Below are positions 10,169 to 19,047 of a stretch of DNA of 64,000 bases, in pieces. This DNA is from Sphaerosporella brunnea. Lineage: Eukaryota; Ascomycota; Pezizomycetes; Pezizales; Pyronemataceae. Numbering within the stretch: position 1 is the stretch's first letter; every line of letters starts with the position of its first letter. The translations under genes and the position numbers were made by a program. The stretch covers positions 21,916 to 85,915 of the forward strand of contig VXIS01000208.1 in NCBI GenBank assembly GCA_008704415.1, given 5' to 3'. The notes under the pieces were generated by a model. That model was not told the DNA's origin and made no database searches. It saw only the letters and a list, made by a program, of their open reading frames with translations.

Positions 10169-11954
10169 CTACACTCGCGTGTAGAATGTGGCGCTGATCT
10201 TCCTGCGCTTCAATGCTGGATGACGCTGCTCATCTCGGCCGATTCCGGCATCTGTAGCAGTTCGCTTGCGCATATTGCGTGCATTCATCATTGAAGGAAG
10301 AGTCTTAACCTGAGTCGGAGTGACAGGACAATTTCGAATAGGACGATCGGGGTGGTTCAGCATTGCCCGAAGAATCTCCCTTTGGGCCGGTGTCATTTCA
10401 ATCCCGAGGGTTGCAGGGACGTAGCTTGGCGTGGGTGGTGGGGTTGGAGGACTGTTGGTTGTTTCCTTCAGCTTCTCGGATTCCATCGATGATGCCTGCT
10501 CAACCGCAGGTGTAATAACATTCTCAGTTATAGACGTGGAGTGTCCTGCAGCATCACTGCTGGCAGTAGGACGATGAGGATCCGGCGGGTTAACCGCAGG
10601 TGTAATAACATTCTCAGTTATAGACGTGGAGTGTCCTGCAGCATCACTGCTGGCAGTAGGACGATGAGGATCCGGCGGGTTAACCGCAGGTGTAATAACA
10701 TTCTCAGTTATAGACGTGGAGTGTCCTGCAGCATCACTGCTGGCAGTAGGACGATGAGCATCCGGCGGGTTCAGCATCGCCCGGAGAATCTCCCTTTGGG
10801 CCGGTGTCATTTCAATCCCGAGGGTTGCAGGGACGTAGCTTGGCGTGGGTGGTGGGGTTGGAGGACTGTTGGTTGTTTCCTTCAGCTTCTCGGATTCCAT
10901 CGATGACGCCTGCTCTCTCCGCTTGATCTCCCGGTCGTGGTGGCTCTTCACTGCGTTGGCCTTTTTGACGTCAGCGACTTCTGCGGTATCCTCCTCTTCC
11001 ACGAATGATCGTTTCAGAGGCCGAGATCTCTGCTCAACCGCAGCTGTAGTAACATTCTCAGTTATAGACGCGGATTGTCCTGCAGCATCACTGCTGGGAG
11101 TAGGACGATGAGGATCCGGCGGGTTGAGCATCGCCCGAAGAATCTCCCTTTGGGCCGGTGTGATTTCAATCCCGAGGGTTGCAGGGACGGAGCTTGGCGT
11201 GGGAGCTGATGCTGCATTGCCGTGTCCGGTGTTCTCCAGCAGGGCTGCCTCAGCCTGAGCCTGCTCGCGAGTCCGTCCCTTGGTCTTTGCAATATACTCC
11301 CTCGTCCTCGCTAACGCCGCCGGGTCCAGCGGTTTGGGAGCCTTTCTTCCCTCTTTCCCATCTCCCTTGATAGGGTACTTTTCTTCTACACCCCTCAGGA
11401 ACATATTGCCCTGATAGGGCTGGGCAAGGGGCTTGGCGCCGCGAGTGATTTTCGCAAACCAGCAGAACTTGTTGCACAGGATGTTTAATTCTGTCGGAAA
11501 GTATATTTGATATTTTTCGCTGGGTGGGGTTAGCTTGACTAAATTCTGCATTCAGCGGTGCTGCTTACAGGTCTCGAAGATACTGCTGCATCGCAGCAGG
11601 GTCGTTGTGGACCAGCCCTCGCCGGAAGCCCTCCGGAATCGTCACGGTCGGAGTCTGGGGGATTGGCGCGTGGAGGGTCACATCGTCTTCTTTCACCTTG
11701 TGTGAATGGGAGATTGTCGCACACAATACGTCTAAATCCGCCGTAAAGTTGATTTGGGACACAAGTCTGAATATTGCATTAGTGGCGAGCGAACATCGCA
11801 GGACGCGGGTTACGAACATATCTTTGGTATACCTCTCTAGGGAGGCTGGTGTGTGTGTCGGAGCTTCTCGAAGCTTGACCGCAGGCATTGCCTTGCGCTT
11901 TGTTACGATGTTGTGGGTGCGCTGGGGCGCTCTGGCTGTCGAAGATCCACTCAT
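10169..11954 (-). CDS. Two-exon gene, internally repetitive Pro-rich protein (578 aa)
   Basis: Exon 1 is 11954-11569, starting at an ATG in good context (AAAAATGAG). Exon 2 is 11519-10169. The 49-bp intron 11568-11520 has donor GTAAGC, branch GCTAAC and acceptor CCCAG, and splicing keeps the frame (Asp-Leu-Glu-Lys across the join). The first 190 or so residues are ordinary globular-looking sequence with no family I recognise. The rest is Pro/Ser/Thr-rich, with three copies of a VPATLGIE(M/I)TPAQREILRAML block and a 30-residue unit present three times in tandem. The C-terminus is basic (KRTATDAG, LKRRKI), a possible nuclear signal. The function is unknown. The clean intron and intact frame argue for a functional gene. 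Confidence 0.75.
10359..10915 (-). repeat. Recent coding duplications: 90-bp x3 inside a ~145-bp direct repeat
   Basis: Within exon 2, a 90-bp unit (30 codons) is repeated at 10502-10591, 10592-10681 and 10682-10771, almost without change. It is flanked by a direct repeat of about 145 bp (10359-10501 and 10772-10915) that differs at only a few positions by eye. A third, partial copy is at 11126-11203. All units keep the reading frame. Confidence 0.9.
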
Positions 11955-12569
11955 TTTTGGTGATGGATCGATTGCAATGTTGTCGTAGATGTTGGTGTGT
12001 GGTAGGTGGTTTGGGGATGCTGGTTGTGGTAGGTGGTTTGGGGATGCAGGTTGTGGTTGATGGGAGAGGAGAGCAGAGCTGGACGGTTGAAAATTCTGCT
12101 TGGCCGTGGCAGGTTACCCGCCCATTAGGGCAGAGAGATTGATATCCATGTGTTGGCACTCACGGTTTGCCGCATCACCAAACACAGACATTGTTCAAAC
12201 AGTCCGGATACATCCAGGCTCAGCATTTCGCAGCGTGGACGGCGTTTAGCTCAGATGGCGTAGCTGCTGGCGTATTTGAGCTCACCGAGCAACGCAATTA
12301 CGCTCGCATTGGGTCCCAGAACAATGTAGCAACACGGTTTGACTCGTTGATGATTGGGGGAGCGGTGCAGCGCATTTGAGTGCGTCAATGTGTCTGTCAC
12401 CGCGGCTGCTGGAGAGACACTGTGGCTCCCCATAGTGTCCGCGACGGCAGGGTAACATTGGCAATCCGATCGCCTACAGCCATCTGTGGCGGAAAACGTA
12501 GCCGCCACAGTGTACACACCTCTCCGCATCTGCCGCGGTGGCTGCTTCACCGACCTCGCCGCCGCGGCG
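11955..12569. other. Probable promoter side of the repeat-protein gene; no gene
   Basis: A GGTGGTTTGGGGATGC(T/A)GGTTGTGGTA direct repeat lies at 12003-12060, directly upstream of the minus-strand start at 11954. The open frame at 12167-12379 on the plus strand has no recognisable product. Confidence 0.35.
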
Positions 12570-12822
12570 CCTTCCTCCCTGGTGTCGACCCGGATAAGGA
12601 CGGGCGCGACAAGGCCTTCGTCCAGCTGGCCAACTTACGTCAGAGATATCTGTGGCACGCAGCCGCAGCGCAGCTGGGTGCTCGCGTACACTCTGTACGG
12701 GTCCGTCATGCGGGTATTCCGCTTCGACCGGTCTGGCGCCGTGGCTTGCACGCCGATCGACATCCACCTATCTCCGCACGTGTGTTTGGGCGCGTTGAAG
12801 GGCTTTGCGAGCATGGACGCTT
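12570..12822 (+). pseudogene. FunK1 fungal-type protein kinase relic
   Basis: The translation resembles the N-terminal half of fungal-type FunK1 kinases: DKAFVQLAN, then YVRDICGTQPQRSWVLAYTL, YGSVMRVFRFDRSGAV and HLSPHVCLGALKGFASM. The first block is in a different frame from the rest; one extra base near 12633 breaks the frame. The catalytic kinase lobe is missing, because the homology stops at about 12820 where a hAT-family right terminus begins. FunK1 genes are expanded in agaricomycetes, which supports the host call. The match is from memory of the family and was not tested by search. Confidence 0.6.
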
Positions 12823-12893
12823 GGAAAAGCCCATTTGATTCAAATGGGTTCAGACCGCGCCGAAAGCAGGACTGGGCGGTCTATTGGCAGCCC
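12823..12893 (+). mobile_element. Solo right terminus of the hAT family
   Basis: The 19-bp subterminal palindrome at 12828-12846 (arms CCCATTTGA and TCAAATGGG) is followed by sequence ending GGCAGCCCTG at 12893, the right end shared with the elements at 16791, 18617, 20158 and 44389. No left end or interior is present here. The join to the FunK1 relic suggests a deletion or an abortive transposition product. Confidence 0.65.
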
Positions 12894-13054
12894 TGTGCCT
12901 CAGTACCGCAGCTCTACGGTGTATGATGAATGTAGAGTTCCCGAGATGTAAGGGCAAGTGGCTAACACCACGGGGTAGAGTGATGGTCAGTGAAGCTACT
13001 TTGCGCGTGGGTCGCCGCGGTGATTTTACCGGGCTTTAAAAGAATCATAGAACG

Positions 13055-13630
13055 ATGCAAAACAACAACAACGACAACAACATGATTTGTAACATAAATG
13101 GTCCCGGTGTGACCGTCATCACTGGGCCCATCATCGGAAATGTGGTGGTTGGAAACGGAAATCTGGTGGCTGGAAACGCACAAAACGTCGGAATCCAGCA
13201 GTTCGGCCGGGACTCACGTGGATGGACCTGGCCACGCCATGTGCCCATACCCGTCGCGTCCCGGCCAATCAGCTGGCAGGAGGGAGCTGGCTGTTCGAGC
13301 AGAGGCACCATGGGCACCTGCGAACCCTGTACACCCTCGACTGGGAGGTGCCGGCCAATGGCTGCCCCGATAAGTCGGACCAGTTGGAGACGTTGCTTTG
13401 GGATGTGGCCAATTTCTCACCAGCCCTGCAGACAATTGCGATCACTAGAGGACGCAATTTTTTTTCTCTTTTACATGGGCGGTTGTGGAGGGTGGGGGAG
13501 CGGAATATTTGTTTTCAGGGAGGTGGTGGAGGGTGGGGAGGGTGAGGCTAGTGTGGGCGGTTTGGGGAGGGCCGGGAATAGGGCGGGTGGAACATGTTTT
13601 TTTTTTTTTTTGCTGGTCCGAGTGGAATAA
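13055..13630 (+). CDS. Gly/Asn-rich ORF, possible beta-solenoid-like start
   Basis: The ATG at 13055 opens a frame that begins with Asn repeats, then alternates Gly/Asn and Val/Ile (GPGVTVITGPIIGNVV, VGNGNLVAGNAQNVGI), a pattern seen in beta-solenoid or amyloid-prone segments. After about residue 60 it turns Arg/Ser/Cys-rich and low in quality. A neighbouring frame (13275-13450) carries a more protein-like stretch (GGSWLFEQRHHGHLRTLYTL, SDQLETLLWDVANFSPALQT), so a frameshift or intron near 13260 is likely. No family is recognised. The product may be a broken gene whose true C-terminus is in the second frame. Confidence 0.35.
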   Translation: MQNNNNDNNMICNINGPGVTVITGPIIGNVVVGNGNLVAGNAQNVGIQQFGRDSRGWTWPRHVPIPVASRPISWQEGAGCSSRGTMGTCEPCTPSTGRCRPMAAPISRTSWRRCFGMWPISHQPCRQLRSLEDAIFFLFYMGGCGGWGSGIFVFREVVEGGEGEASVGGLGRAGNRAGGTCFFFFLLVRVE

Positions 13631-13639
13631 TTTTTTTCT

Positions 13640-14204
13640 ATCTGACTGATCCTCGCCTCTACTCCTTGCCATTCATAATCGGTCTCAGTTGAGGGTATTC
13701 CGGAAATGACGGTCATTTAACCAAAATATATTTTCGCTAAAGTGGGAGTCGTTTGCATTCAGCCGCAGGAAGTGAGCAGTGACGGGGCGGCAGCCCGGCA
13801 GTCCGCACAAAGCAACAGTGCGATGCAAAGTGCCACTATGGGACAGGCGGCTATAAGCCTGCAGCGCAGTCGAAGTTCCCCTGGCTTCACCGGGGTGCGG
13901 ACGGTCCCAAAAGTGGTTCAAGCAGCGCTCAACGTGGTGCTCAAAGCGGTGATCGAAGCGTGCGAAGTGGCGGGGACCCTGAATGATTATATTTCGCCCA
14001 TCCCGCGGTTGTTTGAACGGTGGCGGATTGACATTTCAAAACTGGCATGTCGCATATTCCGTACTTGAACCATCCTCATGACCGTCGCGTTCGGTCAGGG
14101 ACCTTCATTGGACGTCGCTAGTAGTCTGGGGTCACAGGTTGTCTATCATCAATTTGCAGGTCTGGCGGGTCTTCTAAATAGATATAAACTATATAGAGCA
14201 GTTG
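13640..14204. other. No supported gene
   Basis: The ORF at 13742-14068 has no recognisable domain and no flanking signals. A T-rich run precedes the region at about 13600-13635. Confidence 0.4.
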
Positions 14205-14450
14205 ATGTGGCGTTTTACGGTGGCGTTTTACGGTGGCGGTGGCGTGTACGGGTGTGGCGGTTGCTGGAGGCTGAAGCGAGGCGAGCTTTACCATTCTGCA
14301 GCGGAGCGAGTACCTTGCTCTACCATTCTGGAGCGGAGGCGTGGAGGAGCTTGAGCGACAGTACTGCCGAGCAACTACGCTGCTGTACACTCTCTTTCCT
14401 CTACTACTGGAACCGCGGAATGTATAACTATTTTGGCGTTGTATCGTAGT
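14205..14450 (+). repeat. Dispersed repeat family R, partial copy
   Basis: It shares blocks such as TACCATTCTGGAGCGGAGGCGTGG and GAGCTTGAGCGACAGTACTG with 15025-15070 and, inverted, with 62300-62440. A short GGCGTTTTACGGT duplication sits at its left edge. No coding frame. Confidence 0.5.
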
Positions 14451-14510
14451 CAGCCGGCATCGATATAAGCGGTCCCGTGAGTTCACGGCCGCCGAAACGT
14501 ACACGTCAAC

Positions 14511-14605
14511 ACACGCGCCTTCGTGGCGCAATGGTTAGCTGACCTGTCTCCGCAGTCCGGACCTTAAGCTCAATGCGGCAGACGCCGCGTTCGAGCCCGG
14601 CTGGA
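14511..14605 (+). other. Decayed tRNA-like sequence (possible SINE head)
   Basis: TGGCGCAATGG at 14524-14534 fits an internal A box and GTTCGAGCC near 14589 fits a B box. They are about 65 bases apart, longer than in an intronless tRNA. The D arm, anticodon stem and acceptor stem do not pair well, so a functional tRNA is unlikely. A tRNA pseudogene or the head of a tRNA-derived SINE fits best. Confidence 0.35.
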
Positions 14606-14869
14606 ATCCCCTGCGGAAACAGTATTGAGGGGCCCCGTCACGTGTGTGCCAGGGTGAGCAGGGTTGTCCGACAGCGGGATCTGCACCTTTTTTTTATTAT
14701 TACCATTATCAAGTAAGGTAGTATTTGGCTGGCTAATTTGTGGTGTATTGTGAATAAAAAAACGGCTATTATGCTCCGTACCGCGTGGATTTTGTGAAAG
14801 TTCCCCGTGAACCTCGCTCTCAGTGTATGGTCGGCTGCATAAAGATCTATACCCTTAGCAAGATGACAG

Positions 14870-15300
14870 CGTCGGAGCATGTTGGAGTGGAGCTCAGGGA
14901 GCTGGCCAGGCCGTCGCCACGTCTCCTGGCATCCGCATTCCGCCTCTTCTCTTCTGTTCGGTGGCCGGGTGTCGTGTGTGTCGATGACTACACAGCTCTA
15001 GCATGCTGGTGCGCAGCGGTGAAAGAGCTTGGGCGACGATACTGCAGAGCGACTACGTCGCTGCACACGCTCCTAGATATGTAGATAGTTGGGAAATGGA
15101 ATGGCATTGTATTTATCAGTGCAGGTAGTGAGACGGTCGTGCCTCCTCAACCCAAACCCACTACCTCCTCTCTTTACTTTGCCGCGCCGTGTTTCACACG
15201 CGTACGTCCTGACTGCAACGTACATATATGACTTTACGTGAAGTGGCGCTGTACTGATGACTCCACGCCGTGTGGTCACCACACGGCTGTTCACTAGTAG
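14870..15300 (+). repeat. Dispersed repeat family R, copy with 19-bp palindrome
   Basis: Sequence from about 15180 to 15300 (GTTTCACACGCGTACGTCC, GACTGCAACGTACATATATGAC, and a perfect palindrome with arms CCGTGTGGT and ACCACACGG at 15268-15286) recurs at 44958-45075 in the same orientation and at about 62150-62285 inverted. Upstream are the AGAGCTTGGGCGACGATACTG blocks shared with the other partial copies. No coding capacity was seen, so it may be a non-autonomous element. Confidence 0.65.
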
Positions 15301-15659
15301 ATCTAAAAATGGGGGTAGTGTACATCTCTAGCCTCTGGAGGGGGCTTTGCGCTCCGTTTGCGCAATCTCGCGGGTCCAGTAAAACAGTGAGGCGATGGAT
15401 TTGAAATGCTTGACCACGCAAAAGACTCACACGTGTGCTATGCTAGACACTAAGACCAGGTGCCACGCGCGATATCACAATCCTGGGGGAGTGACACTGG
15501 GTGGTTGGAAGGTGGGGAAGAGGCTGGGCGTTCCAGAGGATGAGTGGGCTGAATTTCAGCGTTGATTCACAGCTAGCACTCGCGCTGATTGAACCCGCAT
15601 TTTATCACCTGCCACCGCGCTTCTCCATGCTCCCGATCCTCGAGGTGCACTCCACAATA

Positions 15660-16145
15660 GGGGTACTTAAAGTCTGGCTTATAAGCTGGCTTAAACGCTG
15701 GCTGATGAGATTTACTGCGGGCCTCGGTCGGTCACTTGCCGTTCATTGGCCGGTGGAATATTAGCGGGCTCGGCGTGCAGCAGCCTGCATATCGAGTTTA
15801 TAAGCTTTCCAAACCCCTGTTTTTGCGAGTTGAGAAAACTTAAGCAGGCTTATGAAGGTGGATCGACAGAGATGGTTGCCATTTGCTAGTAGACTGACCT
15901 ACTAACAGCTGCGACAAGGTCTGTAGTCGCAGGCACGTGACAGTAGTTTCTTGGAAACGAACCGTTAGACGCAGCAACCGTTCATCAGCAAGCCATCAGC
16001 TAGCGGTCAGCCAGCACTTCCAGCCAGGTCGAATTGACTTGAAACGGTGCACACAATTCTATTGGCTGACCCCCTGTCGGCTCGCTGGCGCGAGTTTCAT
16101 CAGCCAGGTTTTAAGCTTGCTTATAAGCCAGGGCTTGAGTACCCC
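15660..16145. mobile_element. TA-flanked MITE with ~50-bp TIRs (486 bp)
   Basis: The left end starts GGGGTACTTAAAGTCTGGC and the inverted right end GGGGTACTCAAGCCCTGGC. The match extends to about 50 bp, through CTTATAAGC and TGGCTGATGA, with roughly eight mismatches. TA dinucleotides border both ends (15658-15659 and 16146-16147), as expected for Tc1/mariner-type insertion. There is no transposase frame. Similarity to the Stowaway-like MITE class is an inference from TIR length and the TA border. Confidence 0.7.
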
Positions 16146-16215
16146 TAACGCGCCACACAATAACCGCCAACTCTGATACGGTGTTTACCACCGGCCGATG
16201 CGGCGCGCTTTCTTC

Positions 16216-16791
16216 CAGGGCTGTATTTATTCCGGCCACTCGCCAGGTCAAACTGGGCCCCACAGAGTGGGTCCAGCTGTGTGGGCCGTTGTAAGAAAAG
16301 GCGGGATATCTGATAGGTGCCTGCCAGCGGCGGGTACTCCTGGTCAAGATGTATTCGGTCAGCGGGCCGAACTCAGGGCCATCATGAGTGCTGATCGCTG
16401 GGTGTTGGCTCCGCAGGACCTAACGCGTCGATTGCAATCGATTGATTTGTCGATCACTGGCAGAATCTGCTCACGTTTAACCCAAAAACTGCGGCTGGGA
16501 GGAGCGGCGGCATAAAATGGAGCGGAACTGCTGACGTTTTGCTCACAAATCACGCCCTTTAACCCAGAAAACTCAGGTCGGAGGAGAGGCGGAAGAATAC
16601 GGACTCGAACTGCTGATGTTTTGCTTACAAATCCAAGTTGGGTGTACACCGGTCCTGATGGGCACCTTCAGTCCGCTGGGTGCCGTACAGAATTGCCTGG
16701 ATCCAAATGGGCCGTAATTTTCAAAGCCCGTTGAATCAAACGGGTTCAGGCCTCCTCCAAAGCCGGACTGGCCGGACTTTTGACAGCCCTG
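16216..16791 (+). mobile_element. hAT-family non-autonomous copy A (576 bp)
   Basis: The left end CAGGGCTGT and right end ACTTTTGACAGCCCTG are the same termini as in copy B at 17740-18617. Shared internal blocks include GGGCCCCACAGAGTGGGTC on the left, and the subterminal palindrome at 16727-16744 (one base deleted in one arm) and GGCCTCCTCCAAAGCCGGACTGG on the right. The coding remnant seen in B is absent. The flanking 8-mers CTTTCTTC and CGCCCGTG do not match. Confidence 0.7.
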
Positions 16792-17018
16792 CGCCCGTGC
16801 GGAGGTGCAGGACGTGTGGCTTGGCTTTTGAGGCTTATTAGGAGCCTACACTGGAGACAACATTGCTGGATGTGTCTGGGCCGTCGTTCAGGACTTCAAT
16901 CTTCAGCGACAATTGGGTTACTTCACTTTAGACAATGCCACGTCGAACGACACAGCGATGGAGGCGCTCGCTTGGAGACTGCATGACTTAGGCATTGATC
17001 TCTATCTCCGTGAGCGAC

Positions 17019-17430
17019 AGACGAATGACGTCTGGTGAACGAGTGACGTCTGGTGAAGGATTGATTTGTGGTGACTGAATCATATCTGGGAAAGGAGTGA
17101 CGACTGGTAAACGAGTGAACGAGCGAACTGTGTTGAACGAGTAGCATCTGGTGACCGAATAATGTGCAGTGAACCAATGACGTAATGTGCAGAAGCCTTC
17201 TCCCGCAGAGGAATGAGATGGGCGGTCACTAGGCCCGGCACCGACCCGTCACCTAGCGTACGTACAGCAAGAAAAATATTCTTAGCTCCAGACTAAGAAT
17301 ATTCAACATCACCCGAGCAAGCGAGTGCTGAAACACACATCGACAAGAACCTGTTGGCAATAACGCCTGGTGAACGAATGACGTCTGGTGACTGAATAAT
17401 TTCTAGTGAACGAGTGACGTGTGTCACGGC
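17019..17430 (-). mobile_element. Iteron/hairpin element, inverted copy inside hAT gene
   Basis: On the minus strand the 18-bp iteron (consensus ACGTCATTCGTTCACCAG) is repeated about three times before and about nine times after a core. The core contains a hairpin at 17275-17303: 11-bp arms AATATTCTTAG and CTAAGAATATT around a 7-base loop. The neighbouring blocks (CAACAGGTTCTTGTCGATG, GTGTTTCAGCACTC, CTAGGTGACGGGTC) match the copy at 48000-48685. Homology to hAT transposase runs up to 17018 and resumes near 17483, so this piece and up to about 50 extra bases on the right are inserted. No transposase, TIR or target duplication could be seen. Confidence 0.75.
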
Positions 17431-17739
17431 GCGAGATTGGATTAGGATGTCACGGATCTTTGTTGCGGCTCTGCCGAGGCTATGTTCAGCTACTACGTAG
17501 CGCGGGTTGAGGTGCTTTGGACACATTCTTAAACTCGTGGAGAAGGCATTGTTATGGAGCAAAAAACCCCTTACAATTGATGATGCTGTTCTAGACGCTG
17601 ACAGTGATGAAGCTGTTGAACTTCAACGTCTCCAGGATCGGCGGAAGCGCGGACCACTGGGCAAGCTCTACAATTGCATTCGATACATTCTGAAAACACC
17701 CCAACGCCGCAAAAAGTTTGCAGAAAAATGCCGTACCAC

Positions 17740-18617
17740 CAGGGCAGTCAATAGTCCGGCTGGCCGCCAGGTCAAACGGGGCCCCACGGAGTGGGTCAGG
17801 TCGGGCCGGTGATGTAGCAAGCCCGACAGGCTCGGGCCGGCATAATAAAAACCTGGATATCTGATAGGTGCCGGTCGGTGCCCGGTATCCTGAATTAGGC
17901 TCGGGTCGGTCGTTGTGCCGGACGCGGGTCCACTAAAAGCGCTAATCGTTCGGTTTTCGCCGGAGCTGAAGCGTCGATTGCAATCAGAACACTGGTCGAT
18001 CCACCCCAAAAACAGCAATCAGGACGAGAGTCGGAATAAAAAGGAGAGGAATTGCTGACGTTTGGCTCACAAAACACGCTTAATCCAATTTCAGCGATGT
18101 CTGCTGAAGTGGAACGTGTGTTCAGCGGGTGAGAGTCTCTTTTGAAGTTGGTGTCGATGGAAGCATCACTAACAATTCCCAGGGATCGATCCACTATTAC
18201 GGATCAGCGGGGTTCCTTGGGAGACGATGTTATCGAAGCCATAGCATGCCTCAAATCCGGGGCGAGGGGAGATCTGGTATATGGCGTGGGTTCTCAAATT
18301 CATCAGGTTTAGTGTATGCTGAGTGACTTGGAACAGTGGGCGGCGGAGACGGAGGGGTAGCTGGAGATCCTCCAGGCTGTTGAATCTGTATCTCGCGTTC
18401 ATATTTCGTTCCTTGATGCATGTGTCAGCAAAAAACTACAGATGCCTGGCGGGCCCGCCGGGCACCGGGTACTTCTGGGCCTGGCGGGTGCCCGTAGGCG
18501 CCTGGGTCTCGATCCAAAAAGCCTGGTCCAAACGGGCCGTAATTTTCAAAGCCCGTTTGAATCAAACGGGTTCAGGCCTCCTCCAAAGCCGGGCTGGCCG
18601 GACTTTTGACAGCCCTG
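17740..18617 (+). mobile_element. hAT-family copy B (878 bp) with perfect 8-bp TSD
   Basis: It starts CAGGGCAGTCAATAGTCCGG and ends CCGGACTTTTGACAGCCCTG (inverted ends). The flanks 17732-17739 and 18618-18625 are both CGTACCAC, a perfect 8-bp duplication diagnostic of hAT insertion. Removing the element and one duplication rejoins the host hAT transposase frame without a shift. The interior keeps only the end of a transposase gene: AMSAEVERVFSG, a short intron with branch ACTAAC, and a decayed last exon. This is therefore an internally deleted derivative. The subterminal palindrome is at 18552-18570. Confidence 0.9.
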
Positions 18618-18927
18618 CGTACCACAGTCCAACATGAACCGGCCTCGTTTGTGGCAATGATTCCTGGAAATGCCACTCGATGGAACGGAGATTCTGCGGC
18701 GATCGCTAGAGCACTTTGACTGAGGGAACCCCTTGAGAAATTTACCTCCTCTGACATCCGTCAGGAGCGTACCTCCCCGTCATCACGGAGTACCCTGTGA
18801 CACGATCAGCTCACACCGGAAGATTGGCAACAACTGCAGTTCATGCTTGAGAGCCTCGAGCATCTGAAGGCCTGAACGTTCAGGCTTGAAAGGCGCGGGA
18901 TGCGCTGCCAGCTGTTTGAGGCCACCC

Positions 18928-19047
18928 GTCATGCTATTCACTTCGTAGACGTGCAGCGGTCTAAACTCAACGCCGCTGCTGAAAAATAAAGTCTATATCC
19001 TGGCCCAAGGTTTTGCGCTCCGCTGCGGTCTCTCCAACGTGGCATGC
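18928..19047 (+). repeat. Duplicated ~120-bp segment, copy 1
   Basis: The segment starting at TCATGCTATTCACTTCGTAG and running through CTCCAACGTGGCATG recurs at 21056-21180 with few changes (for example GCTGAAAAATAAAG versus GCACTGAAAGATCAAG). Here it sits between two blocks of the hAT transposase relic. Its origin is unclear. Confidence 0.75.

Noticed and set aside
12240..12300. tRNA-like TTTAGCTCAGATGGCGTAGC
   Set aside because: It has a good A box but no B box within tRNA distance and no acceptor pairing.
15700..15712. CTGATGAG as a hammerhead ribozyme core
   Set aside because: No GAAA partner or supporting stems at usable distance; the motif is part of the MITE terminal repeat and occurs in both ends.
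16208..16799. Target duplication for hAT copy A
   Set aside because: Flanking 8-mers CTTTCTTC and CGCCCGTG do not match.
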